Assembly (NCBI GenBank): GCA_026398545.1
Contig: JAPLSR010000326.1
Location: 1-17,685 of the forward strand
Direction: 5' to 3'
DNA length: 17,685 nucleotides
From: Candidatus Sumerlaeota bacterium
GTDB lineage: Bacteria; Sumerlaeota; Sumerlaeia; MWCT01
A program made the translations under genes and the position numbers. The notes beneath the pieces were generated by a model. It had not been told where the DNA came from. It was given only the letters and a program-made list of their open reading frames with translations, and did not search any database. Below, piece after piece: positions 14,528 through 17,685 of the stretch (positions are counted from its first letter, which is position 1; each line of letters opens with the position of its first letter).

Positions 14528-15922
14528 ATTACCTTTGAGGAGATTTATGACCTGACCGCCATCCGCATAATCACAGATACCGTTGCGCATTGCTACGAAA
14601 TCCTCGGTCTGCTCCACTCTATCTGGCGACCCATCCCCAGCCGGTTCAAAGACTTCATCGCCCTGCCCAAGGAAAACCAGTATCAGTCGCTCCACACTAC
14701 CGTCATTGGACTGGATGGCGAGGTGACAGAAATCCAGATTCGCACATGGGAGATGCACCGCATTGCGGAGGAGGGTATTGCGGCACACTGGAAATATAAG
14801 GAGGGCAGGCAGGGACCCTCGGATATTGATAAAAGGCTCCAGTGGCTGCGCCAGATTATTGAATGGCTCAAGGACATCCGCAACCCGTCCGATTTTGTTG
14901 ATGCACTGAAGGAGGATGTCTTTGCGGACACGGTCTACTGCTTCACTCCAAAGGGCGACATCGTTGAGATGCCGGGGGGTGCAACACCTCTTGACTTTGC
15001 CTACCACATCCACACTGAGGTGGGAAATACCTCTGTCGGGGCGCGCATCAATAAAAAATATGTCACACTGAAGACCCCGCTGACAAGCGGGGATGTGGTG
15101 GAGATTATTACCAGTAAGAACGCACACCCTTCACGCGACTGGCTTGACCTGGTCAAGACCACCCGCGCCAGGAACAAAATCAAACATTATCTCAAGACAA
15201 AGGAGTTTGACCTTTATGCCCGCACCGGGCACGACCTCCTCCAGAAAGCACTCCGCGCACGCAATCTCTCCCTCTCCAGCGAGGAGGTTAAGGAGCAGAT
15301 GGATAGCATCATCAAGGGAAGCAGGGTCAACTCCCTCGATGAGCTCTTTTTCGAAATCGGATTCGGGTCCCTGCCGGTTCAGGAAGTGGCGATGAAGCTT
15401 GTGCGCCAGACAATCGCCGCAGCCCCACGCAAGAAAAAGGTCAAAAAGGACAGAACGCCCGGCATTATTGTCCAGGGCATCCATGATGCCTTTGTCAACT
15501 ATTCCAACTGCTGCAATCCCATCCCCGGCGACCCCATTGAGGGATTTGTGACTCGCGGGCGTGGCATCTCTATTCATAAAACCGACTGCCACTCGCTCCT
15601 CCGGCTCAAAAACGACCCCAATAATGACCCCTCACGGATTGTCTGTGTTTCGTGGGATACAGAGAATCTCCCTGGTCGGCGTGTTACAGTGAACGTAGTA
15701 GCGCGCGACCGCACAGGACTTCTGAAAGATATCTCCAGCTGCATCAGCCACCTGAACCTGAATGTGGAAGAGTCCCACACCAAGGTGATTCCACAGAAAC
15801 ATCAAGCCCGGTTCCGCTTTCAAATCACCATCTATGACACAAACGACCTGAATAATCTCCTGAACCAGATTCAGAATGTTCCAGGCGTGATTTCCATTTC
15901 GCGCACCATGCGCGCAACATGA
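14528..15922 (+). CDS. RelA/SpoT C-terminal part: synthetase, TGS and ACT regions
   Basis: Continues the family in the same frame directly after the TAG. Numbered from TTG 13754, it has ITFEEIYDLTAIRI, the synthetase signature RFKDF at 297-301, YQSLHT at 310-315 and EIQIRT at 326-331, a TGS domain from about 394 (VYCFTPKGDIVEMP, then GATPLDFAYHIH), the conserved CCNPIPGDPI region, and a C-terminal ACT domain. Total length with the TAG codon decoded would be 722 residues, normal for the family. No in-frame ATG or strong ribosome site lies just after the TAG; the first GTG is at 14723, beyond part of the synthetase site, so re-initiation there would not give an active synthetase. The conservation argues against a long-decayed pseudogene. 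The stop TGA overlaps a possible ATG of the next gene. Confidence 0.85.
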   Translation: MTFEEIYDLTAIRIITDTVAHCYEILGLLHSIWRPIPSRFKDFIALPKENQYQSLHTTVIGLDGEVTEIQIRTWEMHRIAEEGIAAHWKYKEGRQGPSDIDKRLQWLRQIIEWLKDIRNPSDFVDALKEDVFADTVYCFTPKGDIVEMPGGATPLDFAYHIHTEVGNTSVGARINKKYVTLKTPLTSGDVVEIITSKNAHPSRDWLDLVKTTRARNKIKHYLKTKEFDLYARTGHDLLQKALRARNLSLSSEEVKEQMDSIIKGSRVNSLDELFFEIGFGSLPVQEVAMKLVRQTIAAAPRKKKVKKDRTPGIIVQGIHDAFVNYSNCCNPIPGDPIEGFVTRGRGISIHKTDCHSLLRLKNDPNNDPSRIVCVSWDTENLPGRRVTVNVVARDRTGLLKDISSCISHLNLNVEESHTKVIPQKHQARFRFQITIYDTNDLNNLLNQIQNVPGVISISRTMRAT

Positions 15923-15963
15923 CATCAGGGGACTTCAATGTCTCAGGTGAGAAAAGGGTAAAA

Positions 15964-16971
15964 ATGCGGCATCTGGTGCGGGCGGCATTCCTGTTCATTC
16001 TTCTTCACCCGCTGTGCCTTGCGGCGGACTCCATGTATATTTACGGGATTCATTCCTGGGGTGATGGGGCGGGAGGGCTCATGAACGGGCGCGGCGGCTG
16101 GTCTGTGGAGGTGGTCAACACGGATTATTTCGCATGGGATTTCACAACGGAGCAGGCACAGAGGCTGAAAAATGAGGGCTTCACGCTTATACTGCGCATC
16201 AACAAATATTTCGGACATACCATTCCCGCTTATGAGACTCAATTCGATGCGTTCGCCCAGTCAGTGGCAGACAAGGCATGGACTTTTCGGAATTATACCT
16301 CGCGCTTCATCATCGGGAACGAGATGAATGCCTCGTTTGAAGGAAATATCTCCGCCTCAAACTATATCAAATGTTACCGCAAATGCCGGACGAAAATTAA
16401 GGAGCGTCTGCCGCAGGCAGAGGTCGTCGTGGGGGCGGTAGCGCCGTGGAATTCCGACCAGCCCGGGGTCGGACCCTATCCGTCCAATCGCAAATGGCTC
16501 AACTATTTTTATCAGCTTGTGAATGACCTCGGCGATGAGTGCGATGGTTATGCAATTCACGCTTACGGCGGACGCGGGGGCGATTCTGACCCGCGAAACG
16601 ATGACGAAATGGGATTCGGCGTGTTTCACCGCTGGCTGGAAATCATAGAACAAAATCCCTTCGCGGCTCAAAAACCCGTCTATCTAACGGAAATGAACCA
16701 TGCCGCCGATGGGGAGCGTTCCGCCGGTATCCCGCGCTATGACTATCCATCGGGCTACATCCAGAAACTCTTCGAAGCCGTGAACACCTACAATGAGGGC
16801 AATGATTTCCGGGTGAAGTCCGCCTGCTGGTTTTCATACGCCAACGGCGGCTTCCCCGGTTACAACATCTCCACAAATTCTACTATGTCCGATGATTTCC
16901 GCTATGCAACGCAGAATACCGCTTATCTGAACCGGATTCTGGCGGTAAAACGATGGGAACTTTATGAATGA
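15964..16971 (+). CDS. Secreted clan-A glycoside hydrolase-like protein
   Basis: A 335-residue protein starting with a typical signal peptide (MRHLV, then hydrophobic AAFLFILL, then HPLCLAA) and probably cleaved near residue 20. The mature part reads as a TIM barrel with IIGNEMNAS (Glu120, expected acid/base) and PVYLTEMNH (Glu243, expected nucleophile), the clan-A arrangement. DGYAIHAYGG between them is typical of the strand-6 region. Substrate and exact family are not recognised. ATG 15964 is chosen because a purine-rich GAGAAAAGGG lies just upstream and the signal peptide then begins at residue 1. The longer frame from ATG 15919, which overlaps the relA/spoT stop as ATGA, adds 15 polar residues. 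It is close behind relA/spoT and may be co-transcribed with it. Confidence 0.8.
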   Translation: MRHLVRAAFLFILLHPLCLAADSMYIYGIHSWGDGAGGLMNGRGGWSVEVVNTDYFAWDFTTEQAQRLKNEGFTLILRINKYFGHTIPAYETQFDAFAQSVADKAWTFRNYTSRFIIGNEMNASFEGNISASNYIKCYRKCRTKIKERLPQAEVVVGAVAPWNSDQPGVGPYPSNRKWLNYFYQLVNDLGDECDGYAIHAYGGRGGDSDPRNDDEMGFGVFHRWLEIIEQNPFAAQKPVYLTEMNHAADGERSAGIPRYDYPSGYIQKLFEAVNTYNEGNDFRVKSACWFSYANGGFPGYNISTNSTMSDDFRYATQNTAYLNRILAVKRWELYE

Positions 16972-17000
16972 GACGCCCATGCCACACATGAGGTCAGCGC

Positions 17001-17685
17001 TCACCCTTCTGATACGTCCGCCTCATTGCACAACCAGCGGGACCGCACATCGCGTGCAAAGGCGGCAAAACGTCCCTCTTCAATGGCGAGACGCAACTGG
17101 CTCATGAAGTCACACATGAAATAAAGATTGTGAATGGTGTTAAGCCTTGAGCCAAGGATTTCTCTTGCATAATACAGGTGGCGGAGATAGGCGCGGGAAA
17201 AGTGGCGGCAGGTGTAACAGGCACAGGTTTCACTCACGGGATGCGGGTCGTCGCGAAACTCGGCATTCCTGATTTTCAGAACGCCCTCCTGTGTCAGAAG
17301 TGTGCCGTTGCGGGCGTTGCGCGTGGGAAGAACGCAGTCAAACATGTCCACCCCGCGCTCCACTGCGAGGAGGAAATCAAGCGGCGTGCCGACGCCCATG
17401 AGATAGCGCGGGCGGTCCTCCGGCAGGACGCAACAGGAGACCTCAAGCATCTCATAGGTCTTTGATTTCTCCTCACCGACGCTCAATCCCCCGATGGAAT
17501 AACCGGGGAGGTTAAAGGCTATTGTGCGCCCAGCGGACTCGCGTCGCAGGTCTTCATAAAAACCGCCCTGGACAATGCCAAACAAAACCTGCTCCTGCCC
17601 CGCCTCTGTCCTGCGGAATTCCTCCACGGCGCGCCCCAGCCAACTGAGTGTCAGGTCGGTGGATTTCACGGCATACTCGCGGCTC
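17001..17685 (-). CDS. tgt: Queuine tRNA-ribosyltransferase (Tgt), N-terminal part outside window
   Basis: Tgt exchanges guanine-34 in tRNAs with GUN anticodons for preQ1, a step of queuosine synthesis. The frame is open to the right edge (SREYAVKSTDLTLSW), so only the C-terminal ~228 residues are present. Visible hallmarks are FGIVQGG, SIGGLSVGEEK, MGVGTPLD, and FDCVLPTRNARNG, whose Asp (17337-17339) is the catalytic nucleophile. The zinc site is CACYTC with the downstream His of NTIHNLYF. The preQ1-binding N-terminal Asp lies outside the window. It converges on the secreted hydrolase gene with a 29-nt gap and no obvious terminator. Assignment is firm. Confidence 0.95.
   Translation of the reverse strand, partial: SREYAVKSTDLTLSWLGRAVEEFRRTEAGQEQVLFGIVQGGFYEDLRRESAGRTIAFNLPGYSIGGLSVGEEKSKTYEMLEVSCCVLPEDRPRYLMGVGTPLDFLLAVERGVDMFDCVLPTRNARNGTLLTQEGVLKIRNAEFRDDPHPVSETCACYTCRHFSRAYLRHLYYAREILGSRLNTIHNLYFMCDFMSQLRLAIEEGRFAAFARDVRSRWLCNEADVSEG

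Noticed and set aside
14090..15127. Long open frame of 345 codons on the minus strand across relA/spoT
   Set aside because: It is antisense to strongly conserved RelA/SpoT motifs and is explained by codon bias of the real gene; it resembles no protein I recognise.
1..17685. CRISPR array, tRNA/rRNA genes, transposase, phage or defence genes
   Set aside because: I looked for regularly spaced repeats, tRNA T-loop signatures and hallmark proteins on both strands and saw none that could be supported.

Overview
This window comes from a bacterium, probably an uncultivated carbohydrate-degrading lineage with a Gram-negative-like gene set. The evidence is a DprA-family protein, a long bifunctional-type RelA/SpoT protein and a bacterial-type queuine tRNA-ribosyltransferase, together with several unrelated glycoside hydrolases and large GT-C type membrane proteins. 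Base composition is moderately GC-rich, except for a clearly AT-rich island at about 11.95-13.75 kb. The phylum cannot be fixed from the sequence alone. No phage, insertion sequence, CRISPR array or tRNA/rRNA gene was seen.

Layout. At 0-3.9 kb on the + strand lie the 3' part of a large clan-A (GH5-like) glycoside hydrolase, a stand-alone Lrp/AsnC ligand-binding-domain protein and a dprA-like gene. From 9.06 back to 3.75 kb on the - strand is a tightly overlapping three-gene operon: a GHL10-type glycoside-hydrolase-like protein, a YfhO-like membrane protein and a GT-C-like membrane protein. Its last gene overlaps the 3' end of dprA by 142 bp. At 9.06-9.68 kb is a regulatory and repeat-bearing stretch. 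It holds a small protein gene whose start codon lies inside a perfect inverted repeat, a possible terminator, and a cluster of 9-nt repeat units. At 9.68-11.9 kb is a GH57 glycosidase or glucanotransferase. At 11.95-13.54 kb on the - strand is an AT-rich GT-C-like membrane protein, probably acquired. At 13.75-15.92 kb is a full-length RelA/SpoT reading frame broken by a single in-frame TAG. It is followed by a secreted clan-A glycoside hydrolase and, convergent with it, the C-terminal part of tgt.

How it fits together. Four different glycoside hydrolase or hydrolase-like proteins and three multi-spanning membrane proteins suggest investment in polysaccharide turnover and envelope or exopolysaccharide assembly. 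The housekeeping genes (dprA, relA/spoT, tgt) are interspersed rather than part of one pathway.

Most interesting signals. (1) The amber codon inside an otherwise perfectly conserved RelA/SpoT frame. All 12 other gene ends in the window use TGA (9) or TAA (3) and none uses TAG, so readthrough or recoding must be weighed against a nonsense mutation or sequencing error. (2) Upstream of that gene, a perfect 9-bp/9-nt/9-bp dyad, the same geometry as the CIRCE element, encloses an exact TATAAT -10 box. (3) A perfect 8-bp inverted repeat covers the start codon of the small gene at 9213. I did not find a clearly new multi-gene system.
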